From assembly GCA_037442205.1 (NCBI GenBank), contig JBBIQS010000109.1, positions 1 through 25,275 of the forward strand: DNA of 25,275 nucleotides, written 5' to 3'. The DNA is from JBBIQS01 sp037442205. Its GTDB lineage: Bacteria; Myxococcota; Myxococcia; Myxococcales; UBA5297. This document shows, one piece after another, positions 25,237 through 25,275 of this stretch. Position 1 is the first letter of the stretch; each line of letters opens with the position of its first letter. The translations under genes were made by a program, and so were the position numbers. The notes under the pieces were generated by a model that saw nothing but the letters and a program-made list of their open reading frames with translations, searched no databases and was not told where the DNA came from.

Positions 25237-25275
25237 ATGGACTTCACCCTGCTCGCTGAGCATCCGATGTACGCG
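25237..25275 (+). CDS. Start of a probable CcsA/ResC cytochrome c assembly gene (runs off the window)
   Basis: Only 13 codons are visible: MDFTLLAEHPMYA. ATG at 25237 is preceded by GGGAGG eight bases upstream, inside the end of resB. The identity is inferred from position, since resB is normally followed by ccsA/resC; the visible residues are too few to show it. Confidence 0.55.
   Translation, partial: MDFTLLAEHPMYA

Overview
The window is about 25 kb of GC-rich DNA from a Gram-negative bacterium. It most resembles the Myxococcota or another former deltaproteobacterial lineage. Three things point there: a radical SAM (TIGR03960-type)/DUF2344 fusion gene next to an RNase E/G gene, a Cys-rich lipoprotein with a GVCCDKGC-type repeat, and a sigma-54 two-component system. 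The assignment is an inference from gene content; no rRNA or tRNA gene was found.

Layout. 1-3764 (minus): the radical SAM/DUF2344 gene, a probable terminator, a ~0.5 kb structured leader, and the 5' end of an RNase E/G gene with a large Ala/Pro/Glu-rich insert. 3937-5196 (plus): a GT87-type membrane glycosyltransferase. 5256-6604 (minus): a signal peptidase I-like gene whose usual catalytic Ser is Gly, a 23-codon ORF ending in TAG, and, in the same frame, a small zinc-ribbon protein. 6605-8179: about 1.6 kb with no convincing gene. It holds a tandem array of 28-nt hairpins repeating every 52-53 bp, a ~182-bp imperfect inverted repeat with a perfect 15-bp inner stem, and one copy of a 35-bp direct repeat. 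8180-8575: a small unrecognised ORF. 8817-10858: an exported barrel-like protein translationally coupled to a GH1 glycosidase lipoprotein. 10862-11437 (minus): a DUF99 protein. 11489-14190: a Cys-rich lipoprotein and a CnoX-like thioredoxin/TPR protein. 14230-14865 (minus): a nitroreductase-family protein. 15036-18075: AmmeMemoRadiSam radical SAM and Memo (AmrB) proteins, then a DAO-family FAD oxidoreductase. 18186-20796 (minus): a histidine kinase and NtrC-type regulator. 21011-25275 (plus): a TorD-like chaperone, HemN, ResB and the first codons of a probable CcsA/ResC gene.

Functional reading. The right-hand third is a redox module: a maturation chaperone for a molybdoenzyme, oxygen-independent haem synthesis and system II cytochrome c assembly. 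A near-consensus sigma-54 promoter lies directly upstream of the chaperone gene and faces away from a sigma-54 activator and its kinase, so local control of the chaperone-hemN unit is a reasonable hypothesis. ResB appears to have its own sigma-70-like promoter.

The part least explained by known families is 6605-8213. The hairpin array has CRISPR-like dimensions but is not a CRISPR, because its spacers are diverged copies of each other. Its period is not a multiple of three, and it decays outward on both sides. I regard it, the inverted repeat beside it and the interrupted zinc-ribbon frame as the best targets for follow-up.
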